DNA of 64,000 nucleotides from Adineta ricciae. Lineage: Eukaryota; Rotifera; Eurotatoria; Adinetida; Adinetidae. Both the position numbers and the translations under genes were made by a program. The stretch is taken from the NCBI GenBank assembly GCA_905250025.1, contig CAJNOJ010000136.1:66902-130901 (forward strand), in the 5' to 3' direction. Below the pieces are notes generated by a model that had not been told where the DNA came from, ran no database searches, and was given only the letters and a program-made list of their open reading frames with translations. This document shows positions 1 to 21,102 of this stretch, piece after piece (the first letter of the stretch is position 1; each line of letters starts with the position of its first letter).

Positions 1-1280
1 CATTCATACATACATGCATTGTCGCTCATCAATTTCTTTTTTCACTAAAACGAGAGAATATGTCAATATGATGCAACATTTCTTTTTGTCTTCGACAAAG
101 TGTTTACTTTCCTACTCTCCTTATTGTCAAGAGATTGTAGAACATTCGATTGAAGAACTTCAATGTTCTAGTCAACCGTCACATATGAATAGGAGTTGCT
201 TCAATTTTCATTTAGCTTTGTTCTAATTGACAATCGAGGAGTATTGAATACACATTCAGTTTTTCCTTCGGTTTTTTTTTCAATGTACTGATGACACGTG
301 TACGTGTGTGTAGATATATCGATCTGAATATAAATTGAAAATGAAGTGAAAAATGATGATAAGCATTGTACCTTCATAGAGCGTGTTAAGTGAAGGAAAA
401 GGAAAAGTAAATGCTTGTGTTCGTTTGTTAATCATCGACATCCTCTATTGTACTATGTTCCTAAATCATCCCTCTCTTCACATTATATGTTGATGACTAA
501 ATGAATGACAAGTTCGACAAGCGATTGACCGATGTTCTGTGGAATAAGTAAGCAATCACGGTTCCTATTTTCTTCTTGTTGATCAATGGAAATGATCAGA
601 AATTTGATAAGCTCGAGGACATCAATAAAGAATATATGTGAATAGATATTGATGTACATATGGATGAGATAGATCAGCTAGATTACATCATAACTATCGT
701 TATACATTTTTTTTCATTTGCTTCAGTTGATATATTTATATCTTGATATACATATACAATCGAATCTTGTCTTCAAATCATAATCATATAGAAATGATTA
801 AGTGCTTTTTTTCTTGTTATTTAGGCTAAACTATGCTTCGATTTTCTTCGTATTGATACTCGCCAATTTCGTCAACACAAGCAGTGCACAACTAAGAGTA
901 CGTATGCATTTGTACATCTATTGCAGCAACGTTCGTGTTCACGTGGACTTTTCTTTCCTAATGATGATGCAATCAGCCGATGGAACGACTACTAGTAGCG
1001 ATAATAAACAGGCAACTACTGTGAATAAACAGTTCAAGCGTATTTGCTATCTCCATGAGTTGGTAAAAAGAGGCGCATTTTCTGCATACATGTTCGAGTC
1101 AATTGATCGGTGAGGGTGGTGATTGAGTGACTCGGCTCGTCATTATCGATACTAATTATTTTGTCATTCTCTATTACTGAAGAGAACGGGAACAGTGGGA
1201 GAACAAATGCCGCATTATGATGAGCAGAAAAAAGAGAAGAAAATGATGCTTAGAGGCATATGTATGTATGTTTGTATGAT
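1..1280. repeat. Upstream copy of a 1.3-kb direct duplication
   Basis: Bases 1 to about 1280 match 1471 to about 2748 at a constant offset of about 1470 bases, with only scattered substitutions and small indels. The copy probably starts left of the window. It carries a complete copy of the collagen signal-peptide exon with its splice sites. The match ends after the shared string gtttgtatgat, where this copy runs into an inverted fragment of collagen exon 3. Allelic sequence placed in tandem by assembly, or a true recent tandem duplication, would both look like this. Confidence 0.93.
825..897 (+). other. Duplicate collagen IV signal-peptide exon
   Basis: A 73-base exon flanked by an AG acceptor (823-824) and a GT donor (898, gtacgt). 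It encodes the same residues as the exon at 2293-2365; the codon differences I saw (TAT for TAC, ATA for ATC) are synonymous. It is in phase to splice to the exon at 2851, so it could be an alternative first coding exon. It could equally be an allele or a relic with no downstream gene of its own in this copy. Confidence 0.6.
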
Positions 1281-1411
1281 CTAAGAAACAGTTTCATTGA
1301 AGACTTACTCTGTCACCTTTTTGACCAGGCAGACCAGGCAGACCCCGATCACCTTTTTCTCCTTTCATACCCTCAGGTCCTAAAAACAGAAATCAACTCG
1401 TTATTGANTCG
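1281..1411 (-). repeat. Inverted copy of collagen exon 3 and flanking intron
   Basis: This stretch is the reverse complement of about 3160-3290: end of an intron, the exon coding for Gly-X-Y repeats, and the next donor. Position 1281 pairs with 3290 and 1407 with 3164. The ambiguous base N at 1408 lies three bases before the match ends. The fragment is orphaned and cannot be translated usefully here. Confidence 0.92.
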
Positions 1412-2292
1412 ACTGCGTAATCTTACTACTGTCTTGCTTTTACACATGATCTGATAATGTGTACAAACATTCATACATACATGCATTGTCGCTCATCAAT
1501 TTCTTTTTTCACTAAAACGAGAGAATATGCCAATATGATGCAACATTTCTTTTTGTCTTCGACAAAGTGTTTACTTTCCTACTCTCCTTATTGTCAAGAG
1601 ATTGTAGGACATTCGATTGAAGAACTTCAATGTTCTAGTCAACCGTCACATATGAATAAGAGTTGTTTCAATTTTCATTTAGCTTTGTTCTAATTGACAA
1701 TCGACGAGTATTGAATACACATTTAGTTTTTCCTTCGGTTTTTTTTCAATGTACTGATGACACGTGTACGTGTGTGCAGATATATCGATCTGAATATAAA
1801 TTGAAAATGAAGTGAACAATGATGATAAGCAGTGTGCCTTCATAGAGCATGTTAAGCGAAGGCAAAGGAAAAGTAAATGCTTGTGCTTGTTTGTTAATCA
1901 TCGACATCCTCTGTTGTGCTATGTTCCTAAATCATCCCTCTCTTCACATTATACGTTGATGACTAAACGAATGACAAGTTCGACAAGCGATTGACCGATG
2001 TTCTGTGGAATAAGTAAGCAATCACGGTGCCTATTTTCTTCTTGTTGATCAATGGAAATGATCAGAGATTTGATAAGCTCGAGGACATCAATAAAGAATA
2101 TATGTGAATAGATATTGATGTACATATGGATGAGATAGATCAACCAGATTACATCATAACTATCGTTATACATTTTTTTTCATTTGCTTCAGTTGATATA
2201 TTTATATCTTGATATACATATACAATCAAATCTTGTCTTCGAATGATAATCATACAGAAATGATTAAGTGCTTTTTCTTTCTTGCTATTTAG

Positions 2293-13027
<10,735 letters not shown>

Positions 13028-13891
13028 GATAATACCTTTTTCTTTGTTCTCTCACTTCAATAGTTTATCTTAATCATTTATACGTCCATTAGTCAGGCTT
13101 GTATTATGATTAGAGATACCAAACAATACAGTCATTGATCTCTTTAGACAACTATAAACTCGCGGGAATTAGATTGCTCGTTATTCCTTTGTGTCATTTT
13201 GTTAATTGTCATATCATCACTGCAGGGTTTCCTCTCTTTTCTTCTAACTTTTATTTCATTTTCTTTATATTTTTCTCTCTTTGGTCTTTTACACATAACA
13301 TGTAAGCAAAATAGAAACAAACACATGCATACGAATATTTTAGTGAACAGTGGATGTTTTGTTAGTTTTGTACGCTTGTGTAAAGACTTGTTATTATCGT
13401 TTTCTATTCTCTTGATTAATCTCCTTTGTCTCTTTCTCTGTTTTTGTTTTGACATGCTGTCAGCCAGCTCATAGTGTTAGAGTGAGCGTGTGTGAAAGAT
13501 ATACGTGTGTTTGATTTGGTTTTTCTCTTTTTTTTTCAACAATAAATATCAGTTCAGTATTATGAAAGACATTATTGTGAAATAACACTTTTGTTTCTCT
13601 TTTTTTGGAAAGATTTCAAACTACTCAATGGAAATTACATGCACTAAAGAGATTTCCAGCATGTGTGTTTGCTTAAAGATGCCACTGTGAACTGAAGAAC
13701 AAAATAAATCGACTAATTAATCTTTCTGTTCTTCATACATTGGAGGAAAAATATCAACACTTGCGTGTTAAAATATTATTCCGTAGCACAAGAAAATAGG
13801 AAGAGCTTTTGTAAAGCTTCTTGACATAGTCACTGTCTGGATTTTTTTCTCATAAATTTCTTTTTATTACACTTGAAAAACCACATAGACT
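13028..13891. other. Intergenic region, collagen 3' UTR side
   Basis: T-rich 3' flank of the collagen gene with AATAAA near 13540 and 13700, then the presumed promoter of the next plus-strand gene. ORFs on both strands here are low-complexity (poly-K/R or poly-F/L) and I do not believe them. Confidence 0.6.
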
Positions 13892-14827
13892 ATGTCAACA
13901 GTGCGTTCCAATCCAGTTTCTGTCGAAAAACACGTTTTGTTTCGAGTGGGCTCTCAGTTTTGGAACATTCGTGTTAATTTCAAAAGGTTTGCCGGTCTCG
14001 TCGACATCGGTTCGCACATGTCATTGATTCAACTGCGTAATGGAAACTTTCTTATTATTAATCCTATTATTTTAACTGATCATTCACGCTATGAAGTGGA
14101 TTGTCTGACAGAGAATGGTACGACGATCGAAGCAGTTATTGGTGTACATCCTTTTCACACACTAGCATTTCCGGCGTTCTATGAAATCTATCCAAATGCA
14201 GAATATTACGGCACACCTAGGCATTTAAAAAGATTAAAGCAAATACCATGGACTGGTTCACTCGATGTCTGTCAGATAAGGCGAAAATGGGAACCAGAAG
14301 TGGAAATGCGAATACCAGCAGGTAAGACTTTACTTTGTCGTGTCGTATAAAACTGAATAGTTTAAATCTAAATAGGGGCAGAATTCGTCAATCCCTTACC
14401 TGAATCGAGTAACCATTTTGTAAGTGTGTTCGTATTCCATCGTCCATCACGTACATTACATGTTGATGATACGATTGTTTACGGTGATCATCCAAGTTTC
14501 CTCTTGAAATTAATCGGTTTTAAACATGGTACAATGGCATTTCATCCATCAATCAAAGGATCGGGACTTTATCCAACGGTTGAAGCACCGTCGCAATTCC
14601 GTTTGTGGATGGAGAACATTTTGAACGATTGGAATTTCGATAATATTTGTTGTGCACATAGTGGTGTCAAGATTGGTGGAGCTCACGAACTAGTTTCGCA
14701 ATTAGTGAAGGCAGCTGAATCTTTATTTACTAAATTAAGTGAAAAAAACGGGAAGAAAACGGCGACTGATGATGTGTCAAGTGACAATCAGGCAAATCTA
14801 AATGTGACCGACAATGAATGCGGTTGA
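13892..14827 (+). CDS. Metallo-beta-lactamase-like protein, function unknown
   Basis: Two exons (13892-14321, 14376-14827) joined by a 54-base GT-AG intron give 293 residues. Visible motifs are VDIGSHMSLIQL near residue 30, VIGVHPFHTLAFPAFY near residue 88 followed by YYGTPRH, then HFVSVFVFHRPSRTLHVDDT after the splice. The order (beta strands, HxFH-type loop, later His-Asp) resembles metallo-beta-lactamase-fold proteins, but the canonical HxHxDH is not present, so metal binding is uncertain. A hydrophilic Lys/Asp/Asn-rich tail ends the protein. Its stop is 26 bases from the stop of the convergent RING gene. Fold assignment is inference from pattern only. Confidence 0.72.
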
Positions 14828-14853
14828 AATGGAAACTTTCATGTTGAAAAAAT

Positions 14854-15315
14854 TTATTTGCAAATCAATGCATTTTTTCGTTGAGAGTTTTTCAATAATT
14901 TCTTATTTATCGTTTGTAATTGACTTCTCTTCATATTCAATTTTGTTTTCACTTGTTCAAGTTTACTTTTCATTTCATGCAATCGAATTCGTAATTGTTT
15001 TCGTTCATGTCTCATCCGAGCTATTTCAAACGGAAATATCGTTACAACACTTGACAAACACATCGGTCGTAACTGTTTATCCCGACGAGTTTCAAACTGC
15101 TTCAAACACACAGGACATTGTCCTGTTTCTTTCAATCGTTTTCGTATGCAATTCTTGCCGAATAAATGTCCACATTTCGTTGATACTAATTGATGTTTCT
15201 TCTGATTCGTACACATTGATGCACAAAGTGAACAGACGAACAATTCATTTTCCGAGATATTATCAAACATCGTTTTCAAATTCTCTCGTGTGAGTATTGG
15301 TAATAGATTAGTCAT
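14854..15315 (-). CDS. RING-finger protein with coiled coil
   Basis: A single exon gives 153 residues. I chose the ATG at 15315 because the longer open frame starts at a GTG. A C3HC4-type RING lies near residues 28-70: CSLCASMC, then CGHLFGKNC, then GQCPVC. It is followed by a basic, leucine- and lysine-rich helix likely to form a coiled coil. Probable E3 ubiquitin ligase by RING type; the substrate is unknown. The arrangement of N-terminal RING and coiled coil recalls RFWD3 and TRIM-like proteins, but no WD40 or B-box is present. It is convergent with the preceding gene. Confidence 0.82.
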   Translation of the reverse strand: MTNLLPILTRENLKTMFDNISENELFVCSLCASMCTNQKKHQLVSTKCGHLFGKNCIRKRLKETGQCPVCLKQFETRRDKQLRPMCLSSVVTIFPFEIARMRHERKQLRIRLHEMKSKLEQVKTKLNMKRSQLQTINKKLLKNSQRKNALICK

Positions 15316-15520
15316 AAGCTGTATGTCTTTTGTTGAATAGTAACAAATGAGATTTTTAAAAAAAGGCACACAGACACAGATTTCTTTGTTTGAAAAGAGC
15401 GAAATTTCACCTAGTTACTCGATTCAATTACGGACCAAAGCGTCATCTTCAACATTCTAGTTTTTATTGGATATCATCAACGAAAAAAAAAAGAAAACGG
15501 CAGCAGTGAACTCTTTCTTT

Positions 15521-16073
15521 TTATAATTCTACCTTTGCTTCCTCATCTTCTTCTTTTTTCGCTTTATCTCGAAGTGTCTTTAATAGACGTTGTAAATCAA
15601 CGAATGCTGTAGGTGTTAACGCTAAAAAAAAACAAAAACAGATTTTCTCATAAAACAATAAAATTAATCATCTACATACTCGCAACTAACGGTCGAATGT
15701 CTTTCATACCGATTTCAGATAATTTTCGTTCACTAATTAAGTCGAGAACGCGATTAATTTCACTAATAATTCGGCCGTAAGCGGGATATTTCGTTTCCCA
15801 ATCATCATCTAAAAAGTGGTAATTACCATCGTATATACCCAAAAGAAACTGTTGGATAAATAAGCGCAGAGCGTCGTCCAGAGTAAACACATCGTTTGCT
15901 AACATAATTTCCAACGAGAATTTTGATTTTGTTTCGTCAAAACTAATCGGCGTTGAGAACGTTTTCACCAGCGCTTTTATGAGTAAATCCGACATCGCAG
16001 ATGATGAACTCTCCGATGAAGTCGCTGAAAGCCCATTTATGAGTAAAAATAGTACGATTACTGTCGTATACAT
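15521..16073 (-). CDS. Small secreted protein, unknown
   Basis: Two exons on the minus strand (15680-16073, 15521-15621) with a 58-base intron give 164 residues. The first about 20 residues (MYTTVIVLFLLINGLSATSS) form a clear signal peptide. The mature part is a mixed charged, probably helical domain with few or no cysteines and ends in a Lys/Glu-rich tail (KAKKEEDEEAKVEL). I do not recognise the family. The gene is divergent from the methyltransferase across a 145-base gap. Splice phase and signal peptide support a real gene. Confidence 0.75.
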
Positions 16074-16218
16074 GTTTATCGATACGAAATGAAGAATGGT
16101 TCGATTCGTTCGCTAACCTACGAGTAGGATCAGCTGGTTTTTCTTCTCACCGGTCGTGCTACTCTCCTATCTTTGCTTCTGATAATCAATTGAAATATTT
16201 TAGGAACCTATTTTGAAC
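16074..16218. promoter_or_regulatory. Short shared promoter region of a divergent pair
   Basis: Only 145 bases separate the two divergent ATGs (16073 on minus, 16219 on plus), so promoters and 5' UTRs of both genes must lie here or overlap. No TATA box is evident. Confidence 0.55.
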
Positions 16219-17034
16219 ATGGCTTATGCTTACGATAACGTGGATTTCTCCCATTATTATGACAAATTTGTCGCCGATCTTCCGCAGCACGCTTTTTGGA
16301 TCGACATGGTTCAAAAAATCTATTCAGCAATCATTCAACGAACTTTTGTTGACGACCGACAAACCGTTGTTGTTGATCTAGGTTGCGGAACTGGCAAAGA
16401 TCTAAGTTATTATGCGAACTACTTCCGCGATAGAAACATCAAACTAATCGGTGTGGATCACTCACAAGCAATGCTAGATCGTGCGGAAGAAAGATTAGCA
16501 AATCAATCTATTGACTTAGTATATGGTAGTTTAACAAATTTTGCCAGTCGTCTTGGAACAAAACCTGTCGATTGTATTCTTTTACCCGCCGGCACATATC
16601 ATCATTTAACTACAGATGAAGAACGGCAAGATTTCGTTAACAATATACGAGAAGTTCTTCGATGTGAAACCGGTCTTTTCGCTATTTATTTAATGCCGGA
16701 TGCATTTATTCATGTCGAACCACGGAACAACGTTTCGACGGAAGAAAAATTAAAACTAATTGCAACAGAAAATGTCCAGCAGAGTGATAATGAATGGATA
16801 TGTAAATCAACATTTGAATTTGATGTTCCTCCAAAAACAGAAATTGCGTGGCACGTACGAACTTGTGCTAAGCCGAAATTTCTCAGATTACTTCGTTTGA
16901 ATGGTTTCGAAGCGGTACTGTGCTGTTTAGATGGTAAAGAACTCGTTCCATTCAATGAAAATATGATGTCATCGTTAGATCAACGTTCTACACCGACAAT
17001 TCTTGTTTTTCGGAAAATAACAAACACAAGCTAG
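16219..17034 (+). CDS. Class I SAM-dependent methyltransferase
   Basis: A single exon gives 271 residues. The ATG at 16219 is preferred over an in-frame TTG six bases upstream. The Rossmann SAM-binding motif I is VVVDLGCGTGKDLSYYA near residues 47-63. Motif II is LIGVDHSQAMLDRA, and a motif IV-like stretch is DCILLPAGTYHHL. The C-terminal half is a beta-rich region with SFxFD-like strands and ends FRKITNTS. The acceptor substrate cannot be read from the sequence. The lack of introns is notable among intron-rich neighbours. It is divergent from the small secreted-protein gene. Confidence 0.88.
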   Translation: MAYAYDNVDFSHYYDKFVADLPQHAFWIDMVQKIYSAIIQRTFVDDRQTVVVDLGCGTGKDLSYYANYFRDRNIKLIGVDHSQAMLDRAEERLANQSIDLVYGSLTNFASRLGTKPVDCILLPAGTYHHLTTDEERQDFVNNIREVLRCETGLFAIYLMPDAFIHVEPRNNVSTEEKLKLIATENVQQSDNEWICKSTFEFDVPPKTEIAWHVRTCAKPKFLRLLRLNGFEAVLCCLDGKELVPFNENMMSSLDQRSTPTILVFRKITNTS

Positions 17035-17297
17035 AAGTTATTTTCAACATAAAGGAAAAGTTTTGAAGAACACAAAAATAAAGAAAATGAGAAAAAGAAA
17101 GAGATAAATCTTCGTGTCTGTTCGTGCATGCATTCATTCATTTTCCGATGTCCAGTAAAGTTCGTCTAGGTTATCACAGTTGTCAAAGATGTGTATAAAC
17201 TGATGTTAGTGCGGATGCCTAATTGATACCACAGGCTCACATTGAAATTATCACTTCAAATGAATTGAATTCATGTTGTCGAAGTCGAACGGTACTT

Positions 17298-20179
17298 TCA
17301 TTGTGTCGAATCAAGTTCGTGCTTATCTTCGAGCAATGGTGGTACTCGTGGTGCGACCATTTGAGTTAAAAATGGTTGCATATGTGTATCAACACTCGAT
17401 TGCCGACGTACGTAGAATGGGATCGATTGTGCCATAGCGTTTTTGTTACCTAGAACAAGTAATTCATACGCGTCATACGTTTAATTCGATAAATTGTGCT
17501 GAGATTTTTATTGAATAATTAAATGAAGGTCGAGACAACAAAAGGGTGTTTAATCAAATCATGTTATCTGATGTTTAGCTAGAACCAAAATCAGAACTGA
17601 TTGAATGACATCGATTGTTAATTCAATCAGAGCAAAATCAATTACGAAATTTTATATCTTTTCTCTCTCCCTCCCTTCTTCCTGCACTTATCGGAATGAT
17701 GCGAACTGAATACACTCGATCCGATGAAATCAAATCGCCATCGTTACTCCGTGTGTCAAACTCGATCTCTGAATTTGCTGGAGACTGTTTGCCGTCTCGA
17801 ACGGAAATAATTTGTCCTCGAGAAAATCTATGCATTTTGACACGCTGACAGTTTTATCTTTGTAATCATTAAGTGAAAGAAAAGAAAAATTTCTTTATTT
17901 AGATTGATAGATATTCATAAATATGATTAATACATATCGCATACGATCAAATGCCTATTTTCCTCTATGCTCATGTTTATTTTACCCGACGCGTTTTCTT
18001 CGTCGTCGTCTTTCATTTGATCCATTATTAACAATACTAATATGATGAAAGTTGTCGATTTAATCAAAATTTTCAGGACAATTTACTTGCATTTCCGATC
18101 TGATTATAGCCATATTCATGAATAACCTTTTTAAGTGCACTCGATAGAATCGAGGTTGGCAAACCTTGCGAACTCTCGATCGTTCGATGTTTTCTCTAGT
18201 AATCTGTAAGCGATTAGTTGTAATAAAGATCGAAGATTTAGTTAGCAGAAGAATGCAAGTCTAAATCGTTAACATCTTCAATTAGGCAACTATCGAAGAG
18301 AGGAAAATCGCTTTCAGAAAACGTCTCTAACTGAGTGGCATTCATCCTATCGTCAACGATCTTTTTCTTTGCACACATATCATGAATATGTCTTGCATAT
18401 TTTTATATTGTAACGAAGAGAACAAAGTAGTTAGCAAAGATCTGTTTTTTTCCTTTCTCTCTCTTTTCTTCTTATCCAATTGTAGATTTGCCTTTTCACT
18501 TGAATAATCGAGTAATTCATGCATTCGCAGTCTAACACTTGCTTATTAGTTTCCATTCGTTACTTCCGTTCATATCTGTCATTATTCTCTTTAAATAAAA
18601 ATACAATATGCTGCGCTTTCCCTTCTGCGTAAGTTAAATAAAAACACATTGATATTTACTTGACAGTTGAACGAAAAGAATGCCCCAACGGATGGACCAA
18701 ATCCAGCCAACAAGTAGAAAAATCGTTGAAATTTGTAATATTGCCGCCAGAATGTTGTAGAAGAATGCAACTATATTTTTCTCATAATCATGTTTTCCAC
18801 AGCAAAATACCGCGAATGCACTAACAAGGGTACCTAAAAAGGAAAACATCATCAGCTTGATGGATCAGATATATCTACCCATTGACTTTCTCGATCCTAT
18901 TTAGCTTGTTTGTTCGCTATCATAGACTTTTTTCTTTGCATCACGATGTAATTTCGTCGTGACAATAGGCATTCTTCGGGGAATATATATATATGTGCAT
19001 TTAGACGGCTTTTATTCGTCGTTTCGCATTATTTGACAACGGTGTTCTCATGATGAACGACATCCGATTATCATGCTTAAGTTTTGTTCAAATAGACTTG
19101 AAATCTATTCATACAAGACGAGAGAAAAGATTCCCTGTTGGACACATCAGAAAATACGGTGATGAAGAGAGAGAGAGAGATTTCTCAATGAACCACATAC
19201 TATTATAGTAAGAATGAACTCATTTGTCATCGAAAATGCATGACACTTTTTTAAAAATGTCAACATCTAGCTTGCCGTGTACATATCACTGATATACATG
19301 AGTAGAGACAGCAGAAAGCCCTGATATTAACTGATTATCCTATCTCATTTCTTTTTTGTCATCGTTCGTTTCCATATATATGTGTAATTGATTAAGCAAA
19401 ACAATAATATCAGTCCCATGCGTTGTTTTTGCGCTTATTATTATTATGATCATGATGAGAAAAAGATGCATCTCTCATGTTGTTAACCAATGGATCAAAA
19501 TAATAACCACAGCAACAACGATATACAAACAAACAATTAAATCGAAGAAGAACAAGACTATACATATGGCACGCAGTTCGGTATGAAATCAATTCGATAA
19601 GTCTGCATCACAATGTACGTACGCGTGTATTTTACCAGCCAGTGTAAGGAAGAAAAGAAGAAAATGGCGAGTAGCGAAATCTCGAGTTTCTAAACGTCAG
19701 ACGGGTTGAGTAATAGTGGTGGCATCAGCGACATGAATAATTTGCTACTTTAAAGTTCTATTCTCTTCATTATATGACGGAATGCGTAAGTAAAAGAGAA
19801 AGTGAAGACAATCTTTGTTTTCCTTTTCCTTAATCTCTCCTTATATATTTAATGCAGATTGGCGTACTGATTATCGTGTCATAAAACGTCCCTTTTTGCT
19901 TCATTATCGTTTCAGAGTCAAGTCCATACCTGTGCCAGGTAAAACAAGATTCAATGCGAAACAGATGAATGCCAATACACGTGGCATCTGTGGAACAGCT
20001 CGACGAAACATGCCTTGTTTGGTTTTATTTGAATTGGATGCACCGACATTCATGGAAGCACGTTTGCTTGACGATATTGATACATGACTGCGTCGGGGAG
20101 TTCGATTAGCCGGATGCGTAGGATCCGGCGTTAACGAACGAGCTTCATCAAAAATGATCTGTGGTGATGACATACTCAT
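17298..20179 (-). CDS. STUM: Stum/SPEC3-family two-pass membrane protein
   Basis: Three exons on the minus strand (19930-20179, 18660-18833, 17298-17449) with matching phases give 191 residues. The N-terminus is hydrophilic and Ser/Thr-rich. Membrane segment 1 includes MPRVLAFICFALNLVLPGTG and continues TLVSAFAVFCCG across the splice. Segment 2 includes ILQISTIFLLVGWIWSIRWG. The LPGTGT and GW-W-SI-WG motifs are the signature of the stum/SPEC3 family, known in fly for mechanosensing in proprioceptive neurons. The hydrophilic tail ends DKHELDSTQ. Both introns exceed 1 kb, unlike most in this window. If the second intron were not removed, the frame would end at 18634 instead. Confidence 0.88.
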
Positions 20180-21102
20180 TGTCGTAGAATATTCGAAGAA
20201 ATCGTAATCTGAAACGAAAAGTCAGAGGGTCACAAAGATCTGTGTTTGTTTTCTTCTTGTCACCATGTAAATTAAGATTTAGTCGAGAAAATCACATACA
20301 CATATACCCCATACATCACTAGTTTTCTACTGCTTTCGGCGATATTTTTATGTCTTCTAACGACAGTAAAAAAGAAGAGAAATAGAGAGACAGATAGAGA
20401 GAAAAAAAGAAAGCAGCAGTAGAAAACGGGCGGAGACAGGCGCGACGATAGATCGTACGTGGAATCGTCGACATCGGCTCTTGTCATTCTCTGCTACAAA
20501 CATCTTTCATCTCTTTTTCTGTCCCATTCTTTGCTTCTATTCTCTTGAAAAAAAGAACAGTTTCTCTCCACACTCTCTTTTCTCATCACATATACATTTC
20601 TCTGAAGATGGCATCTCCTCTACAATACTATTGAGATTAATATATACGCACAAACAAACACGGAATCATCGAACTAATAACTATCATTATTATTCTTGCT
20701 AAGACATGTTTTATATCCATTTAATCTAACTATCAATTTTATTCTGTAAATATTCACTTCTAGGAACAAAAAACGAACCTAGAAAAAAACAAGGGAAGCG
20801 AAGAAAATCTGTAATGATAGGCGATAAGAACGTTTAGAAGTGTCTCTTCATCCGGGAGACAAATAAACTTGAAGATGAACACAAAATTGTTCACGTCTAT
20901 ATATCGATTTTTTTTGTTGACTATCAGTTGTGTAACAAGACGAAGAAGATGTAATACATGTTGAAGTATGGCTCGCGCATCGAATTCTTGGAAGTTTGTT
21001 TTTCTCGAAAGATATCTTTTATAATGAGATACATTGATTTTTTTTCGCTGTCAGATAATCCCGAAGAGAATTCAAGTCATTGTCTGTTACTGTGATGCTT
21101 GA
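20180..21102. other. Upstream region of the stum gene
   Basis: AG/CT-biased, AT-rich sequence between the stum start and the TEX2 stop, both minus-strand. It presumably holds stum 5' UTR and promoter and TEX2 3' UTR. No supported gene. Confidence 0.55.

Noticed and set aside
13144-13474. Overlapping 103- and 91-residue ORFs after the collagen stop
   Set aside because: Low-complexity translations of T/A-rich 3' flank on both strands, with no motif.
14814-15293. 159-residue plus-strand ORF
   Set aside because: Antisense to the RING gene, hydrophobic low-complexity translation, no motif.
17638-17835. 65-residue minus-strand ORF inside the stum intron as a stum exon
   Set aside because: Its phase does not fit the preceding exon without a quick stop, whereas the exon at 17298-17449 fits in phase and gives a complete protein.
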